Source of the DNA: Burkholderiales bacterium
GTDB lineage: Bacteria; Pseudomonadota; Gammaproteobacteria; Burkholderiales; SG8-39
DNA length: 44,469 nt
Direction: 5' to 3'
NCBI GenBank assembly: GCA_023383795.1
Contig: JAHDYJ010000014.1
Location: 1 to 44,469, forward strand
The notes under the pieces: model-generated
Told to the model about the DNA's origin: nothing
Seen by the model: the letters and a program-made list of their open reading frames with translations, nothing else
Database searches by the model: none
Part shown: piece after piece, positions 7,402 through 18,160 of the stretch
Position numbering within the stretch: position 1 is the first letter of the stretch
How the letters are laid out: every line of letters starts with the position of its first letter
Position numbers and translations under genes: made by a program

Positions 7402-9584
7402 CACGCCGGCACGAAGTCGAGATGGCCGGCTTCGAGATCGACCCGCACCAGTTTGACGCGCACGCGGTCGCCGAGCCGGAACACCTTCCCGGTGCGCCCG
7501 CCGCGCAGGAGGTGCCGCACCGCGTCGTGCTCGAAGTAGTCGTTGCCGAGCTCCGAGATGTGCACCATGCCCTCGATGTAGATGCCGTCGAGCGCGACGA
7601 AGATGCCGAAGCTCGCGACCCCGCTCACCGAGCCGTCGAACTCCTCGCCGACCTTGTCCTTCATGAAGTAGCACTTGAGCCAGGTGACGACGTCGCGCGT
7701 CGCGTCGTCCGCGCGCCGCTCGGTCATCGAGCAGTGCTTGCCGAGGTCGACCCAGCCGCCCGGATCGTAGCGCTCGCCGGCGAGCGCCGCCTTGATCGCG
7801 CGATGGATCAGGAGATCCGGATAGCGGCGGATCGGCGAGGTGAAGTGCGTATAGTGCTCGTAGGCGAGGCCGAAGTGCCCGACGTTCTCGGGGCTGTAGA
7901 CCGCCTGCTGCAGCGAGCGCAGCAGCACCGTCTGCAGCAGCTGGACGTCGGGCCGCTGCTTGATTCTCTCGAGCAGCTTCGCGTAGTCCTTCGCGTGCGG
8001 CTCCTCGCCGCCGCCGAGGTGCAGCCCGAAGCCCTTCAGGAACTCGTGCAGCGCGGCGAGCTTCTCGGGCGTCGGCCCCTCGTGGATGCGGTACAGCGCC
8101 GGGTGCTTGCGCCGCTGCAGGAAGTCCGACGCGCAGACGTTCGCCGCCAGCATGCACTCCTCGATCAGCCGGTGCGCGTCGTTGCGGTACACCGGGACGA
8201 TGCGCTCGATCTTGCCGCGGGCGTCGAACACGAGCTCGGTCTCGACCGTGTCGAAGTCGATCGCGCCGCGCCGCTCGCGCTCCTTGAGCAGGACGCGGAA
8301 CGCGTCGTCGAGCACCTGCAGCCGCTCGGCGAGGCGCCTCGTGTCGGCGTCGAGGCGCCGCGGCTCGCCGTAGAGTGCGGCCGCGACGCGGTTGTAGGTC
8401 AGGCGAGCGTGCGAGCGGATCACCGCCGGGTAGAACTCGTACTCCGTGATCTCGCCGCGCGGCGTGACCGCCATGTCGCAGACCATCGCCAGCCGGTCGA
8501 CGTCCGGATTGAGCGAGCAGAGCCCGTTCGAGAGCTTCTCCGGCAGCATCGGGATCACGCGGCGCGGGAAGTACACCGAGTTGCCGCGGCCGCGCGCTTC
8601 GGCGTCGAGCGCGTCGGCGTGGCGGACGTAGTGGCTCACGTCGGCGATCGCGACCACGAGCCGGAAGCCGCGGCCGGCGCGCTCGCAGTACACCGCGTCG
8701 TCGAAGTCGCGCGCCGTCTCGCCGTCGATCGTCACCAGCGCGAGCTCGCGCAGGTCGCGGCGGCCGGCGAGATCGGCCTTGCGCAGCTCGTCGGGAAACC
8801 GCGCCGCGATCCGCTCCGCGGCGCGCGAGAACTCGAACGGCAGTGCGTGCTTGCGCAGCGCGATCTCGATCTCCATTCCCGGGTCGTCGTAGTCGCCCAG
8901 CACTTCGACGACGCGTCCGATCGCCTGCACGCCGGGCGCGGGATAGGTGGTGAGGTCCACGGTCACGACCTGCCCCGGCTTGGCCTCGCCCGTGGCGCCG
9001 GGCTCGACGAGGATGTCGTGCTGGATGCGGCGGTCGGCGGCGGCCACGATCCAGATTCCGCGGCTGCGATGCAGGCGGCCGACCACGCGCTTCTGCGCGC
9101 GCTCGGTCACCTCGACGATCGACGCCTCGCGCCGCCCGCGCCGATCGAGCCCGCCGGGACGCGCGACCACCCGGTCGCCGTGCATCACCTGCCGCATCTC
9201 GTGCGGACCGAGATACAGCGACGCGCCGCCGTCGTCCGGGACCAGGAACCCGAACCCGTCCGGATGCGCCTCGACGCGGCCGGCGACCAGGTGCAGCCGC
9301 TCGGCCACCAGCAGCGCGCCCTTGCGGTTGCGCAGGAGCTGGCCTTCGCGCTCCATCGCGGCCAGCCGCCGGGCGAACGCCTCGCGCTCGCGCCGCGCGA
9401 TCCCGAGCGCGCGCGCGAGCGCCGCCTCGTCCATCGGCACCGCCTCTTCGGCGAGCGTCTGCAGCACGAGCTCGCGGCTCGGCAGCGGGTGCTCGTAACG
9501 CTCGGCCTCGCGCGCGTAGTGCGGATCGGCGCGCCGGCGCGCGCGGCCCCGGTGGTCAGTGGCGGCGCGGCGGCGCGTCTTCAT
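7401..9584 (-). CDS. rnr: Ribonuclease R
   Basis: 727 residues. Order of domains: winged-helix segment (about 35-95), two cold-shock domains (about 100-230), RNB catalytic domain with the acidic site DGETARDFDDAVY (287-299), and a C-terminal S1 domain (about 645-727). It is a processive 3'-5' exoribonuclease that degrades structured RNA and takes part in rRNA quality control. E. coli RNase R is 813 residues; this one ends right after the S1 domain and lacks the Lys-rich tail. No clear ribosome binding site precedes ATG 9584, whose region overlaps the divergent tRNA-Leu promoter. Confidence 0.96.
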   Translation of the reverse strand: MKTRRRAATDHRGRARRRADPHYAREAERYEHPLPSRELVLQTLAEEAVPMDEAALARALGIARREREAFARRLAAMEREGQLLRNRKGALLVAERLHLVAGRVEAHPDGFGFLVPDDGGASLYLGPHEMRQVMHGDRVVARPGGLDRRGRREASIVEVTERAQKRVVGRLHRSRGIWIVAAADRRIQHDILVEPGATGEAKPGQVVTVDLTTYPAPGVQAIGRVVEVLGDYDDPGMEIEIALRKHALPFEFSRAAERIAARFPDELRKADLAGRRDLRELALVTIDGETARDFDDAVYCERAGRGFRLVVAIADVSHYVRHADALDAEARGRGNSVYFPRRVIPMLPEKLSNGLCSLNPDVDRLAMVCDMAVTPRGEITEYEFYPAVIRSHARLTYNRVAAALYGEPRRLDADTRRLAERLQVLDDAFRVLLKERERRGAIDFDTVETELVFDARGKIERIVPVYRNDAHRLIEECMLAANVCASDFLQRRKHPALYRIHEGPTPEKLAALHEFLKGFGLHLGGGEEPHAKDYAKLLERIKQRPDVQLLQTVLLRSLQQAVYSPENVGHFGLAYEHYTHFTSPIRRYPDLLIHRAIKAALAGERYDPGGWVDLGKHCSMTERRADDATRDVVTWLKCYFMKDKVGEEFDGSVSGVASFGIFVALDGIYIEGMVHISELGNDYFEHDAVRHLLRGGRTGKVFRLGDRVRVKLVRVDLEAGHLDFVPA

Positions 9585-9612
9585 TGATCAAAAGTCCGGC
9601 TTCGCCTAAAAT
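9584..9612 (+). promoter_or_regulatory. Promoter of tRNA-Leu
   Basis: TTGATC (9584-9589), a 17-base spacer, and TAAAAT (9607-9612) give a good sigma-70 promoter ending 11 bases before the mature tRNA. It overlaps the start codon of rnr on the other strand. Confidence 0.6.
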
Positions 9613-9623
9613 GCGCGCCTCGT

Positions 9624-9710
9624 GCCGAGATGGCGGAATTGGTAGACGCACTAGGTTCAGGTCCTAGCGCCCGCAAGGGTGTGGAGGTTCGAGTCCTCTT
9701 CTCGGCACCA
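9624..9710 (+). tRNA. tRNA-Leu (anticodon CAG)
   Basis: 87 bases including an encoded CCA. The acceptor stem pairs GCCGAGA (9624-9630) with TCTCGGC (9700-9706). The anticodon stem CTAGG/CCTAG encloses loop TTCAGGT with anticodon CAG at 9658-9660, reading CUG, a frequent codon in such GC-rich genomes. A long variable arm and the GGTTCGAGTCC T-arm are present, as expected for a class II tRNA. It is the only gene on the plus strand between 3257 and 32131. Confidence 0.97.
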
Positions 9711-9775
9711 TGGAGATGTACCCCGAGTCTGCGGTCGCGGCGACCTCGGCCGTCGCATTCAGCGTAGCTCGCACA

Positions 9776-9795
9776 CCCCGGTCGTACGAACGGGG
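9776..9795 (+). terminator. Possible terminator after tRNA-Leu
   Basis: CCCCG (9776-9780) pairs with CGGGG (9791-9795) around a partly palindromic TCGTACGA. There is no real T tract, only a CCCTTCCCTTT stretch, so the call is weak. Confidence 0.25.
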
Positions 9796-9857
9796 CGGGA
9801 CCCTTCCCTTTCGAGCCGGCCCTTGTCGATCGCCTCCCGCGCATGGGCCGCGGCTCG

Positions 9858-11740
<1,883 letters not shown>

Positions 11741-12910
11741 TCACCGGCCGGCGGTGCGCGGTTGCACCGTCCACGCGCCGTCGCGCAGAACGAGCTCGCG
11801 GTCGCAGCCGAGCTCCTCGCGCAGCGCCTCGTGCCCGGGCAGGTCCGTGATCACCACCTCGCCGGCCGCGCGCAGCTCGGCGATGCGCGTCGCGAGCGCC
11901 GCGTCCTGGGCGAACGGCGCGAGGATCGCGCCGACGCCCCGCGGCGGGCCGGCGCGGCGCGCCGCGACGCGCACGACCTCGCGCAGGTCCATCGAGAATC
12001 CGGTCGCGGGCCGGGCGCGGCCGAACGCACGTCCGACCTCGTCGTAGCGCCCGCCCAGCGCGATCGCGTTCGGCAGCCCGGCGCAGTAGGCCGCGAACAC
12101 GACGCCGCTATGGTAGTGGTAGCCGCGCAGGTCGGCGAGGTCGACGCTCATCGCCATGCCGTCGTCGGCGACGAGCGCCTCCAGCGCGTCGAGCGCCGCG
12201 CCGATCTCCGGCCACTGCGGCAGCTCGCGGCGCGCGCGCTCGAGCACCTCCGCGCCGCCGTACAGCTCCGGCAGCAGGCGCAGCGCGTCGCGCGTCGTCG
12301 CATCGCAGCTCGCCGTGAGGTCCGCGAGCCCCGGCCCGTCCTTGGCCTGCAGCACGTCGAGCAGCTCGCTCTCGGTCGCGCGATCGACCGCGCCGCGCCG
12401 CGCGATCGCGCGGAACACGCCGACGTGCCCGACGTCCATCCTGAGGTCGGGCACCTCGCACGCGCCGAGCGCGGCGCGCAGCAGGCGCTGGATCTCGAGG
12501 TCGCTCTCGATCCCCGCGTGGCCGTAGATCTCGGCGCCGATCTGCAGCGGCTCGCGCGTCGCGAGCAGGCCGCGCGGCCGCGTGTGCACCACGGTGCCGC
12601 AGTAGCACAGCCGCGCGACGCCCTGGCGGTTGAGCAGGTGCGCGTCGATGCGCGCGACCTGCGGCGTCATGTCCGCGCGCAGTCCCATCGTGCGCCCGGA
12701 GAGCTGGTCGATCAGCTTGAAGGTGCGCAGGTCGAGGTCGTGGCCGGTGCCCGTCAGCAGCGAGTCGATGTACTCGAGCATCGGCGGGAAGACGAGCTCG
12801 TAGCCGTGCACGCGGAAGAGCTCGAGCAGGCGCGCGCGCAGGCGCTCGATCGCCTGCGCCTCCGCGGGCAGGATGTCCTCCACGTACTCCGGGAGCAGCC
12901 AGGCGCGCAT
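11741..12910 (-). CDS. hisZ: ATP phosphoribosyltransferase regulatory subunit HisZ
   Basis: 389 residues. It resembles the catalytic core of histidyl-tRNA synthetase (motif 2-like LQIGAEIYG, and [14 protein letters not shown] near 290) but has no anticodon-binding domain. HisZ binds short-form HisG and makes it active and histidine-sensitive in the first step of histidine synthesis. A true HisS is encoded separately at 19980-21260, which supports the HisZ call. Located between the DUF2065 gene and purA, the usual betaproteobacterial arrangement. Confidence 0.93.
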   Translation of the reverse strand: MRAWLLPEYVEDILPAEAQAIERLRARLLELFRVHGYELVFPPMLEYIDSLLTGTGHDLDLRTFKLIDQLSGRTMGLRADMTPQVARIDAHLLNRQGVARLCYCGTVVHTRPRGLLATREPLQIGAEIYGHAGIESDLEIQRLLRAALGACEVPDLRMDVGHVGVFRAIARRGAVDRATESELLDVLQAKDGPGLADLTASCDATTRDALRLLPELYGGAEVLERARRELPQWPEIGAALDALEALVADDGMAMSVDLADLRGYHYHSGVVFAAYCAGLPNAIALGGRYDEVGRAFGRARPATGFSMDLREVVRVAARRAGPPRGVGAILAPFAQDAALATRIAELRAAGEVVITDLPGHEALREELGCDRELVLRDGAWTVQPRTAGR

Positions 12911-12921
12911 GGCGGCCGCGC

Positions 12922-13107
12922 CTAGTGGATCACGAGCAGGAGGACGATCCCGACGCTCATCGAGACGAGCCCGAAGAACCGGATCTGTCCGTCCGAGAGC
13001 AGCAGGATGCGCCGGAACGTGTCACGCCAGAGCGCCGGCGCGACGAACGGCAGCAGTCCCTCCAGCACGAGCATCAGCGCAAGCGCGGTCAGGAAGACCG
13101 GCCACAT
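12922..13107 (-). CDS. DUF2065 small membrane protein (YjeT-like)
   Basis: 61 residues with two hydrophobic helices (about 4-24 and 45-60) separated by a short basic/polar loop containing [17 protein letters not shown]. YjeT/DUF2065 proteins are commonly encoded next to hflC and hisZ or purA; their role is not established. The ATG at 13107 shares one base with the hflC stop codon (TGATG), so it is translated with HflC. Confidence 0.88.
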   Translation of the reverse strand: MWPVFLTALALMLVLEGLLPFVAPALWRDTFRRILLLSDGQIRFFGLVSMSVGIVLLLVIH

Positions 13108-14000
13108 CACTTCCCCGGGGTGCCGGTGCGCGCGCCGCCGGGGGACTTCAGGTACTTGAAGAAGTCGGATTTCGGCTCGAGGACGAAGATGTCGCCGGAG
13201 CCGCGGAAGCTGCCCCGGTACGCCTCGAGGCTGCGGTAGAAGGCGTAGAACTCGGGGTTCTCGCTGAACGCCCGGGCGTAGATGCTGGTCGCGCGCGCGT
13301 CGCCCTCGCCCCTGGCGCGCTCGGCCTCGCGGTAGGCCTCGGCGATGATGACCTCGCGCTCGCGGTCGGCTTCGGCGCGCAGCTTCTCGGCGATGGCGAA
13401 GCCCTGCGAGCGCAGCTCGCTCGCCACCGCGCGCCGTTCGGCCTCCATGCGCCGGTACACCGCGTCGCTCACCTCCTGCGGCAGCTCGACGCGCTTCAGT
13501 CGCACGTCGACGATCTGCACCCCGATATCCTTCGCGTCGTTCTCGACCTTCTCGGCCACGACCCGCATGATCGTGTCGCGCTCCCCGGAGACCACGTCGT
13601 GCACCGTGCGCTTGCCGAATTCCTCGCGCAGCGCGGCGTTCACGCGCTGCTGCAGCCGGGTCTGCGCAAGGGTCTCGTCGCCGCGCACGCTGATGTAGTA
13701 CTGCCGCACGTCGGCGATGCGCCACTTCAGGAACGAGTCGACCAGCACGTTCTTCTTCTCGGAGGTGATGAAGCGCTCCGCGTCGGGCGAATCGAGCGTC
13801 AGGATCCGGCGGTCGAAGAAGCGCACGTTCTGGATCAGCGGCCACTTCACGTTCAGGCCGGGCTGCTCGATGACGTCCTTGATCTCGCCGAGCTGGAACA
13901 CGATCGCGCGCTCGCGCTGGTCGACGGTGAACAGCGACATCGAGGTGATCAGCAGGACGACGACGACCGTCGCCAGGATTGCGCCGAGGCCGGTCCTCAT
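13107..14000 (-). CDS. hflC: HflC, subunit of the HflKC membrane complex
   Basis: 297 residues. A single N-terminal membrane helix (about 7-24) is followed by a prohibitin/SPFH domain (LFTVDQRERAIVFQLGEI onward) and a long Ala/Glu/Arg coiled region near 200-250. With HflK it forms a cage that encloses FtsH and limits its proteolysis of membrane proteins. Its ATG overlaps the hflK stop by four bases. An FtsH-type protease is encoded elsewhere in the window, at 42853. Confidence 0.95.
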   Translation of the reverse strand: MRTGLGAILATVVVVLLITSMSLFTVDQRERAIVFQLGEIKDVIEQPGLNVKWPLIQNVRFFDRRILTLDSPDAERFITSEKKNVLVDSFLKWRIADVRQYYISVRGDETLAQTRLQQRVNAALREEFGKRTVHDVVSGERDTIMRVVAEKVENDAKDIGVQIVDVRLKRVELPQEVSDAVYRRMEAERRAVASELRSQGFAIAEKLRAEADREREVIIAEAYREAERARGEGDARATSIYARAFSENPEFYAFYRSLEAYRGSFRGSGDIFVLEPKSDFFKYLKSPGGARTGTPGK

Positions 14001-15199
14001 GGCCGGATGTCCCTGTCGCGGCTGCGCAGCGCGTCGCGCGAGCGGGCGGCCGGATCGAACGGCGGCTGCGTCTCGGCCTGCGGCGGCCGGGCGCCCGCCG
14101 CACCCGAGGCGACCGCTGCGCCCGACATCTGCATCAGCTTGTCGAGCGGGAGGTAGAGCAGGTTGCCGCCGGCGTCGGCATCGATCATGACCTTGTTCGT
14201 GCTCGACATGATCTGCTGCACCGTGTCGAGGTACATGCGCTCGCGCGTCACCTGCGGCGCCTTCGCGTACTCGACCAGCACCTGCCGGAAGCGCGCGCTC
14301 TCGCCCTCGGCGTTGGCGACGACGCGCTGCCGGTAGCCGCTCGCCTCCTCGATCAGCCGCGCGGCCGTGCCGCGCGCCTTCGGCACCACGTCGTTGTAGT
14401 AGGCCTGGCCCTCGTTCCGCTGGCGCTCGAGGTCCTGCTTCGCCTTCACCGCGTCGTCGAACGCCGCCTGCACCTGCTCGGGCGGCTGCGCGTTCTGCAT
14501 CGTGACCGCGCTGATCGCGATGCCGGTGCCGTAGCGGTCGAGGATGTCCTGCATCAGCTTCTGCGATCCGGCGGCGACCTGCTCGCGTCCTTCGTACAGC
14601 ACGAAGTCCATGCTCGACTTGCCGACCACCTCGCGGATCGCGGTCTCGGCGGCCTGCAGCACCGCCTCGTCCGGGCGGCGGTCGTTGAAGAGGTAGTCCT
14701 CGGGATCCTTCAGCAGCCACTGCACGGCGAACTGGATGTCGACGATGTTCTCGTCGTCGGTGAGCATCAGCGACTCGCGCAGCACCTTGGTCTTGACGTT
14801 GTTGCGGTAGCCGACCTCGACGGTCCGGATCTGCGTCAGGCTGACGATCTCGTGGCTCTGGAACGGGTACGGGAAGCGCCAGCGCAGGCCGGGGCCGGTG
14901 GTCTCGGTGTACTTGCCGAACGTCAGCACCACGCCGCGCTGGCTCGCGTCGACGATGTAGAAACCGCTCGCGAGCCACACGACGACGACGAGCAGTGCGA
15001 CGAGGCCGATGCCGCCGCCGATCTGGCGCACGCCCGGCGGCTCGCCGCCGCCCGCGCCGCCGCCGCCGCGCCGGCTGAAGAGGCCGTTCAGCCGCTGGTT
15101 GAAGTTCCGCCAGAGTTCGTCGAGATCGGGCGGCCCCTGGTTGCCCCCGCCCGGGCCACCACCGCCCTTGCGGCCCCACTGGGGATCGTTAAGCGACAT
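13997..15199 (-). CDS. hflK: HflK, subunit of the HflKC membrane complex
   Basis: 400 residues. A Gly-rich cytoplasmic N-terminus (WGRKGGGGPGGG) and a second Gly run near 47-53 precede one membrane helix (about 64-82), then an SPFH domain (YIVDASQRGVVLTFGKY) and a coiled region rich in Glu/Arg/Ala. The C-terminal tail is Pro/Arg-rich. The start at 15199 (MSLNDPQWGRK) is the family start; an upstream in-frame start adds 11 residues. It overlaps the end of hflX by 11 bases and hflC by 4. Confidence 0.95.
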   Translation of the reverse strand: MSLNDPQWGRKGGGGPGGGNQGPPDLDELWRNFNQRLNGLFSRRGGGGAGGGEPPGVRQIGGGIGLVALLVVVVWLASGFYIVDASQRGVVLTFGKYTETTGPGLRWRFPYPFQSHEIVSLTQIRTVEVGYRNNVKTKVLRESLMLTDDENIVDIQFAVQWLLKDPEDYLFNDRRPDEAVLQAAETAIREVVGKSSMDFVLYEGREQVAAGSQKLMQDILDRYGTGIAISAVTMQNAQPPEQVQAAFDDAVKAKQDLERQRNEGQAYYNDVVPKARGTAARLIEEASGYRQRVVANAEGESARFRQVLVEYAKAPQVTRERMYLDTVQQIMSSTNKVMIDADAGGNLLYLPLDKLMQMSGAAVASGAAGARPPQAETQPPFDPAARSRDALRSRDRDIRP

Positions 15200-16352
15200 G
15201 GATGTTCCTGATTCGCTCGCGCCCGCTTTCACGCCCGCCTTCGTCCGGCGTCGTGGAAGGATGCTTCGAGGCGGCCGCCTCGATCAGCGCCTGCCGCAGG
15301 GCCTCGAGGCCGAGGCCCGTCTTGGCGCTCACGCGGACACGCCGGATCTTACCATACTCGTCCCGGTCCACCCCGGGCACGATGCCGGTCAGGTCGAGCT
15401 TGTTCCAGACCAGGATCTGCGGCACGGCGTCGGCGCCGATCTCGGCGAGCACCTTGTTCACCTCGGCGACCTGGTCGTCGCGGACGCGGCTCGAGGCATC
15501 GACGACGTGGAGCAGCAGGTCGGCGTGGATGGTCTCCTCCAGCGTCGCGCGGAACGCCGCGACGAGCGGGTGCGGGAGGCCGCGGATGAAGCCGACCGTG
15601 TCCGACAGCGTGACGTTGCCCGCGCCGGGCAGGTAGAGCCGGCGCGTCGTCGTGTCGAGCGTCGCGAAGAGCTGGTCGGCGGCGTACGCGCCGGCGTGCG
15701 TGAGGGCGTTGAACACCGTCGACTTCCCGGCGTTGGTGTAGCCGACGAGCGAGACCGAGAGCACCTGGCCGCGGGCGCGGGCGCGGCGCTGGACGTCGCG
15801 CCGCCGCTGCAGCGTTACGAGCTTCGCCTTCAGCGTCTTCACCCGCGCGCCGATCAGCCGGCGGTCGGTCTCGAGCTGCGTCTCCCCCGGCCCGCGCAGA
15901 CCGATGCCGCCCTTCTGGCGCTCGAGGTGCGTCCAGCCCCGCACGAGCCGGGTCGCGAGGTGCTGCAGCTGGGCGAGCTCGACCTGCACCTTGCCCTCGC
16001 TCGTGCGGGCGCGCAGCGCGAAGATGTCGAGGATCAGGCTGGTGCGGTCGACGACGCGGCGGCCGAGCTCGCGCTCGAGGTTGCGCTGCTGCGCCGGCGA
16101 GAGCTCGTGATTGAAGATCGCGAGATCGGCGCCGCTGTCGGCGATCGCCGCCGCGATCTCGCGGACCTTGCCGGAGCCGGCGAAGAGCGCCGGGTCGGGA
16201 CGATCGCGCCGGCCTTTCACGATCGCCCGCACCGTCGCGCCGGCGCTCGCGGCGAGCAGCGCGAGCTCCTGGAGGCTCTCGGCGTAATCCGCCGCCCCGA
16301 GGTCCAGGGCGACAAGCACCGCGGCTTCTCCGCGAGCGGGGCGTTCGAACAT
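15189..16352 (-). CDS. hflX: GTPase HflX (ribosome rescue/splitting)
   Basis: 387 residues. The HflX-specific N-terminal domain spans about 1-185 with the GPGETQLETDRR signature. The G domain starts at SLVGYTNAGKST, then has DTVGFIRGLPH and WNKLD. HflX binds the 50S subunit and splits stalled ribosomes under stress. It sits 29 bases downstream of hfq and overlaps hflK, the classic hfq-hflX-hflK-hflC order. Confidence 0.96.
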   Translation of the reverse strand: MFERPARGEAAVLVALDLGAADYAESLQELALLAASAGATVRAIVKGRRDRPDPALFAGSGKVREIAAAIADSGADLAIFNHELSPAQQRNLERELGRRVVDRTSLILDIFALRARTSEGKVQVELAQLQHLATRLVRGWTHLERQKGGIGLRGPGETQLETDRRLIGARVKTLKAKLVTLQRRRDVQRRARARGQVLSVSLVGYTNAGKSTVFNALTHAGAYAADQLFATLDTTTRRLYLPGAGNVTLSDTVGFIRGLPHPLVAAFRATLEETIHADLLLHVVDASSRVRDDQVAEVNKVLAEIGADAVPQILVWNKLDLTGIVPGVDRDEYGKIRRVRVSAKTGLGLEALRQALIEAAASKHPSTTPDEGGRESGRERIRNIHVA

Positions 16353-16381
16353 CCCGCGCGCGGCCTAGCGTCCGGCGGCCA

Positions 16382-16621
16382 TCAGCTCTCGCCGCCCTCG
16401 CCCAGGCTGAGGTTGACCGGGCGCGAGGGCACCACGGTCGAGATGGCGTGCTTGTACACCATCTGGGTGACGGTGTTCTTGAGCAGGACCACGTACTGGT
16501 CGAACGACTCGATCTGTCCCTGCAACTTGATGCCGTTCACCAGGTAGATGGAGACCGGGATGTGCTCCTTCCGCAGCGTATTGAGGAACGGGTCTTGTAA
16601 CAGTTGCCCTTTGTTGCTCAT
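16382..16621 (-). CDS. hfq: RNA chaperone Hfq
   Basis: 79 residues. Sm1 and Sm2 motifs are intact ([25 protein letters not shown] and the YKHAIST segment at 56-62), and Gln8 and the distal-face residues are present. Hfq forms a hexamer that pairs sRNAs with mRNAs; its presence makes the candidate sRNA at 3103 plausible. GGAG sits 6-7 bases before ATG 16621. A weak promoter-like TACATT (16662-16667, minus strand) lies in the 69-base gap after der, so hfq may have its own start. Confidence 0.98.
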   Translation of the reverse strand: MSNKGQLLQDPFLNTLRKEHIPVSIYLVNGIKLQGQIESFDQYVVLLKNTVTQMVYKHAISTVVPSRPVNLSLGEGGES

Positions 16622-16690
16622 GGCGGCTCCAAGTCGTGGTTTTTGGGGTATTTGAGCCCTTAATGTAATTCATTTCCCATGCCGTTGCCA

Positions 16691-18037
16691 TCACCGGTGG
16701 TTGGAGGCCCGGGCCGCGAAAGGGTTCCGTCCGGTGCGGAACTCGATCCTGAGCGGCGTACCCTCGAGGCCGAACGCCTCGCGGAACGACCCCTCCAGGT
16801 AGCGCCGGTAGCCGGGCGCCACGACGTCCAGCCGGTTGCCGTGCACGACGATCACCGGGGGGTTCGTGCCCCCCTGATGGGCGTAGCGGAGCTTGGGCCG
16901 CACGAGGCCGGCCCGGGGCGGCGGCTGCTTCGCCACGGCCTGGATCAGGTGGCGCGTGAGCCGCGGCGTCGGCAGCCTGGCCATCGCCGCCGCGTAGGCG
17001 TCGTCCACCGAGCGCATCAGGCCGGCGAGGCCGCGACGCTCGAGCGCCGAGATGTAGTGCACGCGGGCGTACGACAGGAACCCGAGCTTGTCGCGCACCG
17101 CGCGCTTCGCCTGCTCGCGCGCGTAGTCGTCCAGGCCGTCCCACTTGTTCACCGCGACCACCACCGCCCGTCCCCGCTCGGCGATGAAGCCGGCGATGTG
17201 CGCATCCTGGTCGGCGATGTCCTGGCGCGCGTCGAGGAGCAGGACCGCGACGTTCGCCGACTCGATCGCCTGCAGGGTCTTCACCACCGAGAACTTCTCG
17301 ACCGTCTCGAACACGCGGCCGCGCCGGCGCAGCCCCGCCGTGTCGATCAGCACGTACTCGCGACGGCCGTGGCGGAAGCGGACCCGGATCGGGTCGCGCG
17401 TCGTGCCGGGCTGGTCGAAGGCGATCACGCGCTCCTCGCCGAGCAGCGCGTTCACGAGCGTCGACTTGCCGGCGTTCGGCCGGCCGACGATGGCGACGGC
17501 CGGGACGTCGTCCTCGGGTTCCGCGGCGGCCGCCGCCTCCGCGTCCGGCAGGCCGGCGAGCGCCGCCTCGATCAGCGCGTGCACGCCCTCGCCGTGGGCG
17601 GCCGAGATCGCGAGCGGCGCGCCGAGCCCGAGCGCATGAAACTCGGCGACGGCGATGTCGGGGTCCATTCCCTCGGCCTTGTTCACCGCGAGCAGCACCT
17701 TCGGGCGCGCCGTGCGCAGCTGGCCGGCGATGCGCTGGTCCTGCGGCGTCGGGCCGTCGCGCGCGTCGACGATGAAGATCGCGACGTCCGCCTCCGCGAG
17801 CGCCGCGCGCGTCTGCTTCGCCATCTCGGCGAGCACGCCCTCCTTCGCCACCGGTTCCAGGCCGCCGGTGTCCACCACCAGGAACGTCCGCCCGCCCACG
17901 CGCCCCTCGCCGTAGTGGCGGTCGCGCGTCAAGCCGGGAAAGTCGGCGACGATCGCGTCGCGCGAGCGCGTCAGCCGGTTGAACAGCGTGGACTTGCCGA
18001 CGTTCGGGCGGCCGACGAGGACGAGGGTGGGCTTCAA
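16691..18037 (-). CDS. der: Ribosome-assembly GTPase Der (EngA)
   Basis: 448 residues from a TTG start. It has two GTPase domains in tandem, with P-loops GRPNVGKST (near residue 9) and GRPNAGKST (near 185), G4 motifs NKAEG and NKWDG, and a C-terminal KH-like domain (from about 360). Der binds the 50S subunit and is essential for its maturation. TTG 18037 gives the family N-terminus ([12 protein letters not shown]). The only upstream in-frame start, GTG 18097, would add 20 residues encoded by the heptamer repeat, which looks unnatural. No good ribosome binding site precedes the TTG, perhaps because the repeat inserted there. Confidence 0.95.
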   Translation of the reverse strand: MKPTLVLVGRPNVGKSTLFNRLTRSRDAIVADFPGLTRDRHYGEGRVGGRTFLVVDTGGLEPVAKEGVLAEMAKQTRAALAEADVAIFIVDARDGPTPQDQRIAGQLRTARPKVLLAVNKAEGMDPDIAVAEFHALGLGAPLAISAAHGEGVHALIEAALAGLPDAEAAAAAEPEDDVPAVAIVGRPNAGKSTLVNALLGEERVIAFDQPGTTRDPIRVRFRHGRREYVLIDTAGLRRRGRVFETVEKFSVVKTLQAIESANVAVLLLDARQDIADQDAHIAGFIAERGRAVVVAVNKWDGLDDYAREQAKRAVRDKLGFLSYARVHYISALERRGLAGLMRSVDDAYAAAMARLPTPRLTRHLIQAVAKQPPPRAGLVRPKLRYAHQGGTNPPVIVVHGNRLDVVAPGYRRYLEGSFREAFGLEGTPLRIEFRTGRNPFAARASNHR

Positions 18038-18055
18038 GGAAAGATGGCAGTCAGT

Positions 18056-18154
18056 AGGTGGCAGTTGGCAGTTGGCAGTTGGCAGTTGGCCGTCCACCGG
18101 CGCGTCACGTTACGTGGAGTCTTTGCTGCCGACTGTCCACTGCCAACTGCCAAC
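18056..18154. repeat. Heptamer-based inverted repeat between bamB and der
   Basis: About four tandem copies of the heptamer GGCAGTT occupy 18059-18090. After a roughly 40-base spacer, the inverse sequence ACTGCCAACTGCCAA appears near 18140-18154. The two arms can form a stem of about 15 bp. It fills the short gap between the bamB stop (18161) and the der start (18037). It is not a CRISPR and codes for nothing credible. Similar heptamer repeats with inverted ends occur in intergenic regions of unrelated bacteria, so a mobile or slippage-born element is likely. Confidence 0.75.
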
Positions 18155-18160
18155 GCGTTT

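Noticed and set aside
7305..9587. Long plus-strand open frame opposite rnr
   Set aside because: The composition is that of a GC shadow and the minus strand holds an obvious RNase R.
9624..9710. tRNA-Leu as attachment site of an integrated element
   Set aside because: No integrase gene and no second copy of the tRNA 3' end were seen in the window.
18056..18154. CRISPR array
   Set aside because: The units are 7-base tandem copies without spacers of constant length, and no cas genes are present.
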